Assembly: GCF_900113965.1 (NCBI RefSeq)
Contig: NZ_FORI01000003.1
Span: 124,001-188,000, forward strand
Source of the DNA: Treponema bryantii
Lineage (GTDB): Bacteria; Spirochaetota; Spirochaetia; Treponematales; Treponemataceae
Reading direction: 5' to 3'
DNA length: 64,000 bases
Shown: in pieces, positions 53,182 to 61,233 of the stretch
How positions within the stretch are numbered: the first letter of the stretch is position 1
How the letters are laid out: each line of letters starts with the position of its first letter
Program-made: the position numbers and the translations under genes
Notes under the pieces: generated by a model
What the model saw: only the letters and a program-made list of their open reading frames with translations
Databases searched by the model: none
Told to the model about the DNA's origin: nothing

Positions 53182-55101
53182 ATGGCTTATGTAAAAAATC
53201 TGTTCGATCAGAACTTCATTCAGTATGCGAGTTACGTTATCCGCGACCGCGCTATTCCAGAAATCACTGACGGACTTAAACCTGTTCAAAGACGAATCAT
53301 TCACACTTTAATCAAGACAGACGACGGACGTTTTACTAAGGTTGCAAACGTGTGCGGTAAAGTTATGGCTTATCACCCGCACGGTGATGCTTCTATTTAT
53401 ACTGCTCTTGTAAACCTTGCCAACAAGGATCTTTTTATAGACAAGCAGGGAAACTTTGGTAACATGTTTACGGGCGACGGAGCTTCTGCTCCCCGATACA
53501 TTGAGTGCCGCCTCCGCCCTATCACAAAAGAAATCTTAAATACAAATCCGCGCATTACTCAGTATGTTGATACTTATGATAGCCGCGACGTTGAACCGAC
53601 TGCTTTCCAGGCAAAGCTTCCGCTCGTTCTGATTATGGGTGCCGAAGGTATTGCCGTTGGTATGAGCACAAATATTCTCAGCCACAATATTCACGAAGTA
53701 ATCGAAGCTGAACGCAAATGCCTTCGCGGCGAAAAGTTCCAGCTCTTCCCTGACTTCCCTACCGGTGGTCTTATCGACGTAAGTGAATATCAGGACGGTC
53801 TTGGAAAAATCATCACACGTGCAAAAATGGACACAAGTGATGAAAAGAAAATTGTAATTACAGAACTGCCTTACGGCTCAACTACCGAACGTTTGTGTGA
53901 CTCAATTGAAAAGGCCGTAAAAAACGGAAAGATTAAGGCAACTTCAATTCAGGACTATACATCAGATAAAGTAAATATCGAAATCCGTCTTCAGCGCGGT
54001 GTTTACACAAAAGACGTTGTAGATTCTCTCTACGCTTTCACAGACTGCGAACAGACAATCTACTGTAACCTCCTGGTTATTAAAGACAACATGCCGGTGC
54101 AGATGACCTGTACTCAGGTAATCGAGCATCACTCAAAGCAGCTCGTTGGAATTCTCAAAGCAGAGCTTCAGCTCGAAAAAGAAGACCTCATGGAAAAGCT
54201 GCACCTGCGTACCCTGGAGCGAATCTTTGTTGAAGAGCGCATCTATAAAAAGATCGAGCAGCAAAAAACTGAAGAAGGCGTAATCAAGGCTGTAAAGGAC
54301 GGTTTTAAGCCATTCGCAAAAGAACTGATTCGCCCGATTACAGATGAAGATGTTGATCACCTTTTGAAAATCCCAATCCGCCGCATCTCGCTTTATGATA
54401 TGAGCAAGAACAATGCCGAGGTTGAAGCAATCAATGCACGCATCAAGGAAATCAACCGCCTTCTCAAGCATCTGGTAGATTACGCAATCAGCTGGCTTGA
54501 CGGAATTGAAAAGAAACTTGCAGGTCTTGGCGAAGAGGCTCTTAAGCGTCACACCCAGATTACAAACATCAACGCTGTAGACGTAAAGGCAGTAACTAAA
54601 CGCGACCTCGCTCTCAAGTATGATGAGAAAAACGGAAACCTCGGAACAGAAGTTTCTGGCGGTGTGGAACTCTTCAAAGTTACTCCATACGACAAAGTGC
54701 TTTACGTTCGAAAGAGCGGAATCTACTCTGTTTCAGAAAGTCCGAAAAAACTTTTTGTTGGACCGGAAATGCGTTACTGTGGTCTTGCAGACAAGGAAAG
54801 CCTTTCAAAGGTTCTCTTTACAGTTTTATACCGCGATCCTGCAACTCAGTTTGTTCACATCAAGCGTTGTAAGATTCAGGGGTATATCATGAACCGCGAC
54901 TACTTCTTTGCTCCAGAGGGCTGCGAAGTACTCCATGTTGATACCCGTAAGACCTTTACTTTCCAGCTCAACTATGTAAAGAAGCCTCGCCTCAAGGTCC
55001 TCACCGAAAAGTTCAAGGCCGATAAGTTTGAGGAAAAGAGTCTTAAAGCAAAGGGTATCCGCGTAGCTAACAAAGAAGTTCAGGATATTACCATCGAGTA
55101 A
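53182..55101 (+). CDS. parC: Type IIA topoisomerase subunit A (ParC-like), short form
   Basis: 639 residues. The breakage-reunion domain is complete, with catalytic Y106 in SAPRYIE and the helix-turn-helix AYHPHGDASIYTALV. The tower and coiled-coil follow to about residue 450. The C-terminal DNA-wrapping domain is short (about 150 residues) and lacks the GyrA box, favouring topoisomerase IV over gyrase. parE is not adjacent in the window. The start has SD AGGGGA. The stop overlaps the next start by one base (TAATG). Confidence 0.88.
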   Translation: MAYVKNLFDQNFIQYASYVIRDRAIPEITDGLKPVQRRIIHTLIKTDDGRFTKVANVCGKVMAYHPHGDASIYTALVNLANKDLFIDKQGNFGNMFTGDGASAPRYIECRLRPITKEILNTNPRITQYVDTYDSRDVEPTAFQAKLPLVLIMGAEGIAVGMSTNILSHNIHEVIEAERKCLRGEKFQLFPDFPTGGLIDVSEYQDGLGKIITRAKMDTSDEKKIVITELPYGSTTERLCDSIEKAVKNGKIKATSIQDYTSDKVNIEIRLQRGVYTKDVVDSLYAFTDCEQTIYCNLLVIKDNMPVQMTCTQVIEHHSKQLVGILKAELQLEKEDLMEKLHLRTLERIFVEERIYKKIEQQKTEEGVIKAVKDGFKPFAKELIRPITDEDVDHLLKIPIRRISLYDMSKNNAEVEAINARIKEINRLLKHLVDYAISWLDGIEKKLAGLGEEALKRHTQITNINAVDVKAVTKRDLALKYDEKNGNLGTEVSGGVELFKVTPYDKVLYVRKSGIYSVSESPKKLFVGPEMRYCGLADKESLSKVLFTVLYRDPATQFVHIKRCKIQGYIMNRDYFFAPEGCEVLHVDTRKTFTFQLNYVKKPRLKVLTEKFKADKFEEKSLKAKGIRVANKEVQDITIE

Positions 55102-55700
55102 TGGAAGTATTAAGTTCATACATAAACTACGAAGAAACCATCAAAGGCTCACGCTTTCTCTCTGAGCTCTTCCCCTGCACTACACAGGCCGAAGCTCGTG
55201 AACTCGTAAAATCTCAAAAAGCAAAATATGCTGATGCAACTCATGTAGTTCACGCCTTTGTAATCGGTCCTGGTGCCGAAGTTATGGGCATGAGCGATGA
55301 CGGAGAACCAAGCGGCACTGCAGGCCGCCCAGCCCTGGACGTTCTCCGTGGCCGTGGTTGTACAAATACAGTTCTCACTATCACCCGCTGGTTCGGAGGC
55401 ACTCTGCTTGGAACAGGCGGCCTCGTAAAAGCCTACGGCAACGGCGCAAAAGGAGTCTTAGCTGCCGCAGATGCCGCAGGCCTTTTCGAAGAACTAGTTT
55501 CAAAGAAGTCCTTCACCTTCTCTACCGACTACGCCCTCTACAAACTCATAAAACTCACTCTCGAACAGTTTCACATCTACAACCTGAACGAAGATTTCGG
55601 AACAGAAATTACCCTCACAGGTGAAATCCGCGAAGACGAGCATCAGCCATTCATCAGTAAACTCCTTGATATTTCCAACGGCAAGATTATTGTAAAATAG
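55101..55700 (+). CDS. yigZ: YigZ/IMPACT-family protein
   Basis: 199-residue protein of the UPF0029/IMPACT family. The signature is visible: THVVHAFVIG, then MSDDGEPSGTAGRPALD and TRWFGGTLLGTGGLVKAYG. A C-terminal DUF1949-like region follows. Eukaryotic relatives bind GCN1; the bacterial role is unknown, possibly at the ribosome. Coupled to parC by the TAATG overlap. Confidence 0.92.
   Translation: MEVLSSYINYEETIKGSRFLSELFPCTTQAEARELVKSQKAKYADATHVVHAFVIGPGAEVMGMSDDGEPSGTAGRPALDVLRGRGCTNTVLTITRWFGGTLLGTGGLVKAYGNGAKGVLAAADAAGLFEELVSKKSFTFSTDYALYKLIKLTLEQFHIYNLNEDFGTEITLTGEIREDEHQPFISKLLDISNGKIIVK
55693..55698 (+). promoter_or_regulatory. TAAAAT -10-like element, 7 nt before the xylanase start
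   Basis: TAAAAT overlaps the end of yigZ and precedes the ATG at 55706 by 7 nt; there is no SD. The xylanase could instead be read from the yigZ transcript, but then it would still lack a ribosome site. Confidence 0.45.
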
Positions 55701-55705
55701 TCTAC

Positions 55706-57004
55706 ATGAAAAGAAAAACTTTATTAACTGCGACATTATTAGTCGCACTATCACTCACATCCTGTAAGGGAAAATCAGAAAAAGCAGAAGCACAATCTTC
55801 TCAGCCTTCACAACCGGAGGTAACTGGTATGACAGCAACCTTATTAAAATCTGCTGAAAAAACACGTGCAGAAGAAGAGGCCGCACTTGCTGATGTTCCA
55901 GAACAGGCAGAACCTCTTTTCAAAACTACAGAACGCCGTGGCTTTAAAATGGGTGCTGTAATTTCTTATCAGTCAGCACTCAAAGCAGACTATACAAATA
56001 TGATTAAGTCAGACTTCAACAGCATCACCGCTTCCAACGAGTTCAAAGCTTATTCTCTTCTTAATCAGAATGAAAGCATGAGAGCTGAAAACGGAATGCC
56101 TGTAATGAATTACAGCCAGGCAGACACAATTGCAAAGTTTGCACAGCAAAACGGAATTGGAATTCGTGGTCACGTACTTGTCTGGGATGCATATATGCCA
56201 GTCTGGTTCTTTAAAGAAGGCTACAGAAATGATAGTGCTTTTGTAGATTCTGCTACAATGAAAAAACGCCTTGAATATTACATTAATGAAGTTGTCTCTC
56301 ACTTTGAAACAGAATTCCCTGGCGTGGTATACTGCTGGGATGTTGTAAATGAAGCCGTAGCAGATGGAATTAACGAATGTAATGAATATGATGAACGCCG
56401 TATCCGCACCTTGCGCAGCGGAACTCCCAATTATTTCTATGAAGTAATTGGCCCGGATTATGTAGAACTGAGCTTTAAATATGCCCGAGAAGCAACTGCC
56501 AGGGTTAATCCAAATATCAAGCTTTTCTACAACGATTACAACACCTTCTATTCTCCAAAACGAGAAGCAATCGGCAAGCTTATCGAAAGTATTAATAAAG
56601 AAGAAAAGCTCTGCGATGGAGTTGGAATGCAAGGCTATGTTGGAGGTTATGGCCAGCAGGACGGATGTATGAATCCAAATGACATAAAACTCTTTGCAGA
56701 TGCAATCAGATTCTACGGAGAGAAAGGACTTGAAGTTCATGTAACAGAACTCGCCCTTCGCAATTATGATCAATCACAGGCAAAAAAGCATGAAGACTTC
56801 TATGAAGATTTTTTCAGAATGCTTGCTGATTCAAACGCAACAAATAATTATCTTACAAGCGTTTCTATCTGGGGTCTCACAGATAATCCGACTCTTCCAA
56901 GATCAGATTACAGTTACAAGATGAACGGACCGTACTGTGGTATCTACAACTATAATCTGAAAAAGAAAGCTGAGTTCTATAGAATTATTAAAGCAATGCA
57001 ATAG
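55706..57004 (+). CDS. GH10 endo-beta-1,4-xylanase, lipoprotein
   Basis: 432-residue predicted lipoprotein (Cys20 in SLTSC) with a Ser/Gln/Glu-rich linker to about residue 75 and a GH10 barrel to the end. Acid/base E216 is in WDVVNEAV and nucleophile E348 is in VHVTELALR; GHVLVWDAYMP replaces the usual GHTLVWHSQ. It hydrolyses xylan backbone outside the cytoplasm. A cluster with an esterase-like hydrolase (57721) suggests acetylated xylan use. No carbohydrate-binding module is attached. Confidence 0.93.
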   Translation: MKRKTLLTATLLVALSLTSCKGKSEKAEAQSSQPSQPEVTGMTATLLKSAEKTRAEEEAALADVPEQAEPLFKTTERRGFKMGAVISYQSALKADYTNMIKSDFNSITASNEFKAYSLLNQNESMRAENGMPVMNYSQADTIAKFAQQNGIGIRGHVLVWDAYMPVWFFKEGYRNDSAFVDSATMKKRLEYYINEVVSHFETEFPGVVYCWDVVNEAVADGINECNEYDERRIRTLRSGTPNYFYEVIGPDYVELSFKYAREATARVNPNIKLFYNDYNTFYSPKREAIGKLIESINKEEKLCDGVGMQGYVGGYGQQDGCMNPNDIKLFADAIRFYGEKGLEVHVTELALRNYDQSQAKKHEDFYEDFFRMLADSNATNNYLTSVSIWGLTDNPTLPRSDYSYKMNGPYCGIYNYNLKKKAEFYRIIKAMQ

Positions 57005-57020
57005 AAAATCTTCAACATAC

Positions 57021-57656
57021 TTAAAACATTTCTTTCAAGCCTTCAAGGGAATCAAAAACTGCTACACACATTTTTCTGATTTCTTCTGAAGGCTGAATTT
57101 TATCTACTACCATGATTGGCTTAAGGCCGGCAGCATAAGCACTTTTTATTCCGTTAAGACTATCTTCAATTGCATAACATTCTGCCGGTTCAAGTCCTAC
57201 AGATTTACAAGCCATCAGATAGATTTCCGGATCAGGCTTACTGTGAACAACCATATCACCTGTTGTACGGGTTTCAAAAAAATCAATTACACCGGCAGTA
57301 CGAAGCTGATGCTCTACCGTAGGACCTCTTGTAGATGATGCAAGAGCCAATGTATAGCGAGGCTTTAAGTATTCAAGAATCTCTTTAGCATAATGCATAA
57401 GAGGAATTCCTTCTGCTTCTTCTATCTCATGGAAAAGTTCTGAAGTGCGGGTAAGAAAGCCCTCCCCGTCAAAATCTTCCCCAAAATGTTTTTTGAAAAT
57501 TGCAATTGTGTCGTTTTTATTTGTACCGCGACATTTGTTTATAAGATCTATATTGATTTCAAGATTACGTTCTTTAGCAGCTGCAAACCAGGTTCTGTCT
57601 GAAATTGTTTCGGAGTCAAGAATAACTCCATCCATATCAAAAATAATGCCTTTCAT
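57021..57656 (-). CDS. HAD-superfamily hydrolase (beta-phosphoglucomutase-like)
   Basis: 211 residues of HAD subfamily IA. Motif I FDMDGVILDSE (D8 and D10 region), motif II LALASSTRG, motif III Lys in HSKPDPEIYLMA and motif IV in YAIEDSLNGIKSA. Members are sugar-phosphate phosphatases or phosphoglucomutases; the substrate is unknown. It lies between the xylanase and esterase genes on the opposite strand. Confidence 0.9.
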   Translation of the reverse strand: MKGIIFDMDGVILDSETISDRTWFAAAKERNLEINIDLINKCRGTNKNDTIAIFKKHFGEDFDGEGFLTRTSELFHEIEEAEGIPLMHYAKEILEYLKPRYTLALASSTRGPTVEHQLRTAGVIDFFETRTTGDMVVHSKPDPEIYLMACKSVGLEPAECYAIEDSLNGIKSAYAAGLKPIMVVDKIQPSEEIRKMCVAVFDSLEGLKEMF

Positions 57657-57708
57657 AATGAAGGAAGTTTAGCACATTATCTTAATAGAAAAAAGCAGAA
57701 TTAGTTGA

Positions 57709-57714
57709 TATAAT
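57709..57714 (+). promoter_or_regulatory. TATAAT -10 element, 6 nt before a start codon
   Basis: TATAAT precedes the ATG at 57721 by 6 nt; TAGAAA (57686-57691) lies 17 bp upstream of it, the same -35-like hexamer as seen for ftsI. No SD is present. Confidence 0.65.
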
Positions 57715-57720
57715 TAAATT

Positions 57721-58599
57721 ATGAAAAAGATTATTACTATTCTCGCGGTTTCTTTTATTTTCACTATTGCCGCTTTTTCACAGGATGCAACTATTTACCT
57801 TTGGCGAAATGTTAAAGGAATGGAAAGACAGCCTTCTGTTATGTTCATGCACAAAGCAAAAGAAAATGCCCCAAAAACTAATACAGCAGTAATTGTCTGC
57901 CCTGGTGGAAGCTACCATCATCTTGGTCTTAAGGGTGAAGGAAATACAACCGCCACCTGGTTTGCAGAAAACGGAGTTACTGCATTTGTTTTAAAATATC
58001 GTACTGCAGAAAGTCTTTATCATCACCCTGCTATGCTTCAGGATATTCAGCGTGCAATTCAGATTATTCGTGAAAATGCAGAGGAATACGACATTGATCC
58101 AAATAAAGTTGGCGTAATCGGATTTTCTGCCGGCGGACACTTAGTTACAATGGCCGGAGAATTCTTTGAAACTCACAACGAGATTGAAAAACTCGGACTT
58201 GAATGCAAAGTTTCTCTCCGCCCGGATTTTACAGTTCCGGTTTATCCAGTTGTTACAATGCAGGATGATATTGCACACCGCTGGAGCCGCAACAGTCTTT
58301 TGGGACACGGCAAGAAAAATCAGACTCAGGCTCGAAAAGATGAGTTCTCAATGGAAATGAATGTACCGGACAACATGCCGCCAACTTATGTAGTTGTCTG
58401 CAAGGACGACCCGGTTGTAATTTATGAAAACTCCTTCCGCCTTTACGATGCCCTTCAGGCAAAAAAAATACCGAGCCGCCTCGCAGTTTATGACTGGGGC
58501 GGACACGGCTTTGGAATGAAAGACAACGATTTTATGAAAGAGTTCCACTGGAACCAGTCACTTAAGGAATGGTTAGTGGAATTGGGATTTATGGAGTAA
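57721..58599 (+). CDS. Exported alpha/beta hydrolase, probable carbohydrate esterase
   Basis: 292 residues with a cleavable signal peptide (MKKIITILAVSFIFTIAAFS). The triad is nucleophile S136 in GFSAGGH, Asp in VVCKDDPVV (about 228) and H262 in WGGHGFGM; an oxyanion motif PGGSYHHL replaces HGGG. Such enzymes are often acetyl-xylan or feruloyl esterases (BD-FAE, AXE-type). The GH10 xylanase nearby supports action on acetylated xylan. Apparently leaderless. Convergent with lon across an inverted dispersed repeat. Confidence 0.85.
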   Translation: MKKIITILAVSFIFTIAAFSQDATIYLWRNVKGMERQPSVMFMHKAKENAPKTNTAVIVCPGGSYHHLGLKGEGNTTATWFAENGVTAFVLKYRTAESLYHHPAMLQDIQRAIQIIRENAEEYDIDPNKVGVIGFSAGGHLVTMAGEFFETHNEIEKLGLECKVSLRPDFTVPVYPVVTMQDDIAHRWSRNSLLGHGKKNQTQARKDEFSMEMNVPDNMPPTYVVVCKDDPVVIYENSFRLYDALQAKKIPSRLAVYDWGGHGFGMKDNDFMKEFHWNQSLKEWLVELGFME

Positions 58600-58606
58600 G
58601 CCTTAT

Positions 58607-58679
58607 GGTGGTTTCGACAGGCTCAACCACCGGTTTCACGGCTCATACGGTGGTTGAGCTTGTCGAAACTACCGCAGAC
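58607..58679. repeat. Inverted pair of dispersed repeats between the esterase gene and lon
   Basis: GGTGGTTTCGACAGGCTCAA and CCACCGG (58607-58633) face an inverted copy at 58646-58679 ending GAAACTACCGCAGAC. The pair can form a long hairpin and may stop transcription from both sides, though it lacks T-runs. The second arm matches the copy inside lon in 33 of 34 positions. Confidence 0.88.
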
Positions 58680-58683
58680 ATCT

Positions 58684-61107
58684 CTATTTCACTCCCAGCG
58701 CAATCTCTAGAACTTCCCTTACATCGCTAACCGGCATAAACTTAATGCCCTGTTTTACATGAGAAGGAATTTCTTCGAGGTCGCGCTCGTTTGCCTTCGG
58801 AATAATAATTGTCTTAATCTTATTTCGTTTTGCAGCAACAGTCTTTTCGCGAAGACCACCGATTGGCAGAACCTGTCCTGTAAGTGAAAGCTCACCTGTC
58901 ATTGCGAGGTTCGGCTTAATCTTCTTATCCATTAAAAGAGAAACAAAGGTTGTAGCCATTGTGATTCCCGCACTCGGGCCATCCTTTGGAGTTGCTCCTT
59001 CCGGAATATGAAGATGTACGATATTTTCTTCGAACCACTTTGCATCCTTTACACCACGATCTAGTACAAACTTGCGTGCCCAGTCAAATGCAATCTGGCT
59101 CGACTCCTTCATTACATCACCCATCTGACCAGTGAGCACAAGACCGCTCTTTCCAGCAAAAGAAGTTGCTTCAATTAAAAGTGTGTCACCGCCCATGCTT
59201 GTCCAGGCAAGACCAATTGCAGTTCCCGGCACACTTGCTGTTTTAATCTGACTTTCGTCAAAGACCGGTTTACCAAGGTACTTGAAGAGGTCTGGAGCAT
59301 CGAGAGTTACAGTATTTACGGTGGTTGAGCCTGTCGAAACTACCGCAGACTTCGCCCCATTAACATCTTTATTCTCCTGCTCAAAAACCATCTCAGTAAC
59401 AATCTTACGATGGATCTTATCAAGACACTTTTCGTAGTTTCGTACACCGGCTTCGCGGGCATACTCTTCTGCAATTTCGAGCAAAGCAGCCTTTGTATAT
59501 TTTACCTGATTTTTTGCAAGTCCGTTTTTCACAAGATTCTTTGGAATCAGATACTTCTTTGCAATCTCAATCTTTTCCTGATCAATGTAGCCGCTCAATT
59601 GAATAATTTCTGCACGGTCGAGCAAGGGTTCAGGAACAGTATCCAGAGTATTCGCAGTGAGGATAAAGAATACATTCGAAATGTCATAAGGCAAATCAAG
59701 GTAAGTATCGCGGAATGAAACATTCTGCTCAGGATCCAGTACCTCAAGCAAAGCACTGGCAGGATCTCCGTTATGACTTGAGCCCATCTTATCAATTTCA
59801 TCAATCATAAAAACAGGTGTACTGCTCTTAGTGATTTTGAGGCCCTGTATAATTTTTCCAGGCATAGCTCCAATGTAAGTACGGCGGTGACCTTTAATTT
59901 CTGCTTCATCGCGCATACCACCAACAGAGAAACGATAGAAAGGTTTATTCATTGCATTTGCAATTGAACGTCCAATCGAAGTCTTACCAACTCCCGGAGG
60001 TCCAACAAGAAGAAGAATAGAACCTTTTGCATCCTTCTTCATTTTGCGTACTGCAAGATATTCTACGATGCGCTTTTTTACATCCTCAAGGCCAAAGTGA
60101 TCTTCCTCAAGAATCTTTTTAGCGCGGTTCAAATCATAATCATCAACCGCAGGAACCTTCCATGGCAGCTGAGTAATAAGTTCAAGGTAATTACGGGTAA
60201 CAAGCCATTCAGAAGAGTTTGGATCCATCATAGAAAGTTTTGAAAGCTCGCTCTCTACAGTCTCTTTGATTTCGCCTTCAAAGGCCAGTTCTTCAATCTT
60301 CTTTTTGAATTTCTGATAGTCGGTTTCGTTACCGTCTGCAGTTTCTCCAAGCTCTTCCTGAATTGAACGCATCTCTTCGCGAAGGAAATATTCACGCTGA
60401 TTTTTTTCAATGCGGTCATTAAGTTCGCTCTGGATTTTTTTCTGCACACGAAGCAGTTCCTGTTCCTTTTTGATAAACACAAGAACCTGTTCCATACGCT
60501 GGCGAACATTCACAGTCTCAAGAATCTTCTGCTGCTCATTTTTATCAACATTAAGAATTGAGGCAATAAAGTCTGCAATTTTTCCAGGATTGTCGATATT
60601 TACCATATTAAGGCGCATTTCTTCAGAGAACAGAGGATTGTTTTCACTAACCTCTTTCATTTCGCTGATGAGTGCACGGGTAAGAGCCTTTACTTCAAAA
60701 GTATTAGATTCTTCATCTTCAAGATATTCTACTGCGGCAGCCATTGGCGCTGAATTGTGAAGCGGCTTACGGATTTTAAAACGCTTTACAGTAGAAATAA
60801 AAATATTGATTCCACCGTCAGGAAGATTTACTTTCTTGATGATTCTGGCAGCGGTTCCAACTTTATGAAGGTCATTGATTGTCGGACTTTCTGCATCATT
60901 TTTGAGCATAACGATTCCGATAAAGCCTTCATTTTCATAAGCCTCTTCAACAACCTTTACGTCATCATTTGAGGTTATCATAAGCGGAGTGAAAATGCCC
61001 GGGAAAATCGGACGGCCCGCAAGAGGAATTAAAGTCAGTTTATTTGGAAGCAGCTGATCTGTTGAGATAATTGAATTCTCGATTGAGTTGTCATCTTTAT
61101 TTGCCAT
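58684..61107 (-). CDS. lon: ATP-dependent protease Lon
   Basis: 807-residue cytoplasmic protease. The N-terminal substrate-binding domain (about 25-225) is followed by an AAA+ module with Walker A GPPGVGKTS and Walker B FMIDEIDKM. The protease domain has the Ser-Lys dyad (Ser in KDGPSAGITMA near 712, Lys in AAKRNKIKT near 760). Between the AAA+ lid and the protease domain a dispersed repeat has been inserted in frame, encoding about 11 residues (SAVVSTGSTTV). The start is ATG 61107 with no SD; TTGACG-18-TATATT ends 6 nt before it, so lon is probably leaderless. Confidence 0.96.
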   Translation of the reverse strand: MANKDDNSIENSIISTDQLLPNKLTLIPLAGRPIFPGIFTPLMITSNDDVKVVEEAYENEGFIGIVMLKNDAESPTINDLHKVGTAARIIKKVNLPDGGINIFISTVKRFKIRKPLHNSAPMAAAVEYLEDEESNTFEVKALTRALISEMKEVSENNPLFSEEMRLNMVNIDNPGKIADFIASILNVDKNEQQKILETVNVRQRMEQVLVFIKKEQELLRVQKKIQSELNDRIEKNQREYFLREEMRSIQEELGETADGNETDYQKFKKKIEELAFEGEIKETVESELSKLSMMDPNSSEWLVTRNYLELITQLPWKVPAVDDYDLNRAKKILEEDHFGLEDVKKRIVEYLAVRKMKKDAKGSILLLVGPPGVGKTSIGRSIANAMNKPFYRFSVGGMRDEAEIKGHRRTYIGAMPGKIIQGLKITKSSTPVFMIDEIDKMGSSHNGDPASALLEVLDPEQNVSFRDTYLDLPYDISNVFFILTANTLDTVPEPLLDRAEIIQLSGYIDQEKIEIAKKYLIPKNLVKNGLAKNQVKYTKAALLEIAEEYAREAGVRNYEKCLDKIHRKIVTEMVFEQENKDVNGAKSAVVSTGSTTVNTVTLDAPDLFKYLGKPVFDESQIKTASVPGTAIGLAWTSMGGDTLLIEATSFAGKSGLVLTGQMGDVMKESSQIAFDWARKFVLDRGVKDAKWFEENIVHLHIPEGATPKDGPSAGITMATTFVSLLMDKKIKPNLAMTGELSLTGQVLPIGGLREKTVAAKRNKIKTIIIPKANERDLEEIPSHVKQGIKFMPVSDVREVLEIALGVK
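59318..59351. repeat. Dispersed repeat inside lon
   Basis: 34 bp nearly identical (one mismatch) to 58646-58679. On the coding strand it reads GTCTGCGGTAGTTTCGACAG and then GCTCAACCACCGTA, in frame, encoding SAVVSTGSTTV. Confidence 0.9.
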
Positions 61108-61113
61108 ACTTTT

Positions 61114-61143
61114 AATATACTGATTTTTTTAGTGAATCGTCAA
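61114..61143 (-). promoter_or_regulatory. Promoter of lon, leaderless arrangement
   Basis: On the minus strand TTGACG (61138-61143) and TATATT (61114-61119) are 18 bp apart; the ATG at 61107 follows the -10 by 6 nt. Confidence 0.75.
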
Positions 61144-61160
61144 ATAAATACGGATAATGT

Positions 61161-61194
61161 GAAAAATAATAGGGCTCCCGCTGTATTATTTTTC
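61161..61194 (-). terminator. Stem-loop after the Ser/Thr kinase gene
   Basis: GAAAAATAATA (61161-61171) and TATTATTTTTC (61184-61194) form a perfect 11-bp stem with a 12-nt loop, in the 126-bp gap before lon. T-richness is in the stem itself, so termination strength is uncertain. Confidence 0.55.
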
Positions 61195-61233
61195 AATTAA
61201 CTGAGTTCTTATGAACCACAAACAATCTGTATC

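Noticed and set aside
56009-56773. 254-codon minus-strand frame
   Set aside because: Antisense shadow of the GH10 xylanase, whose catalytic residues are all present.
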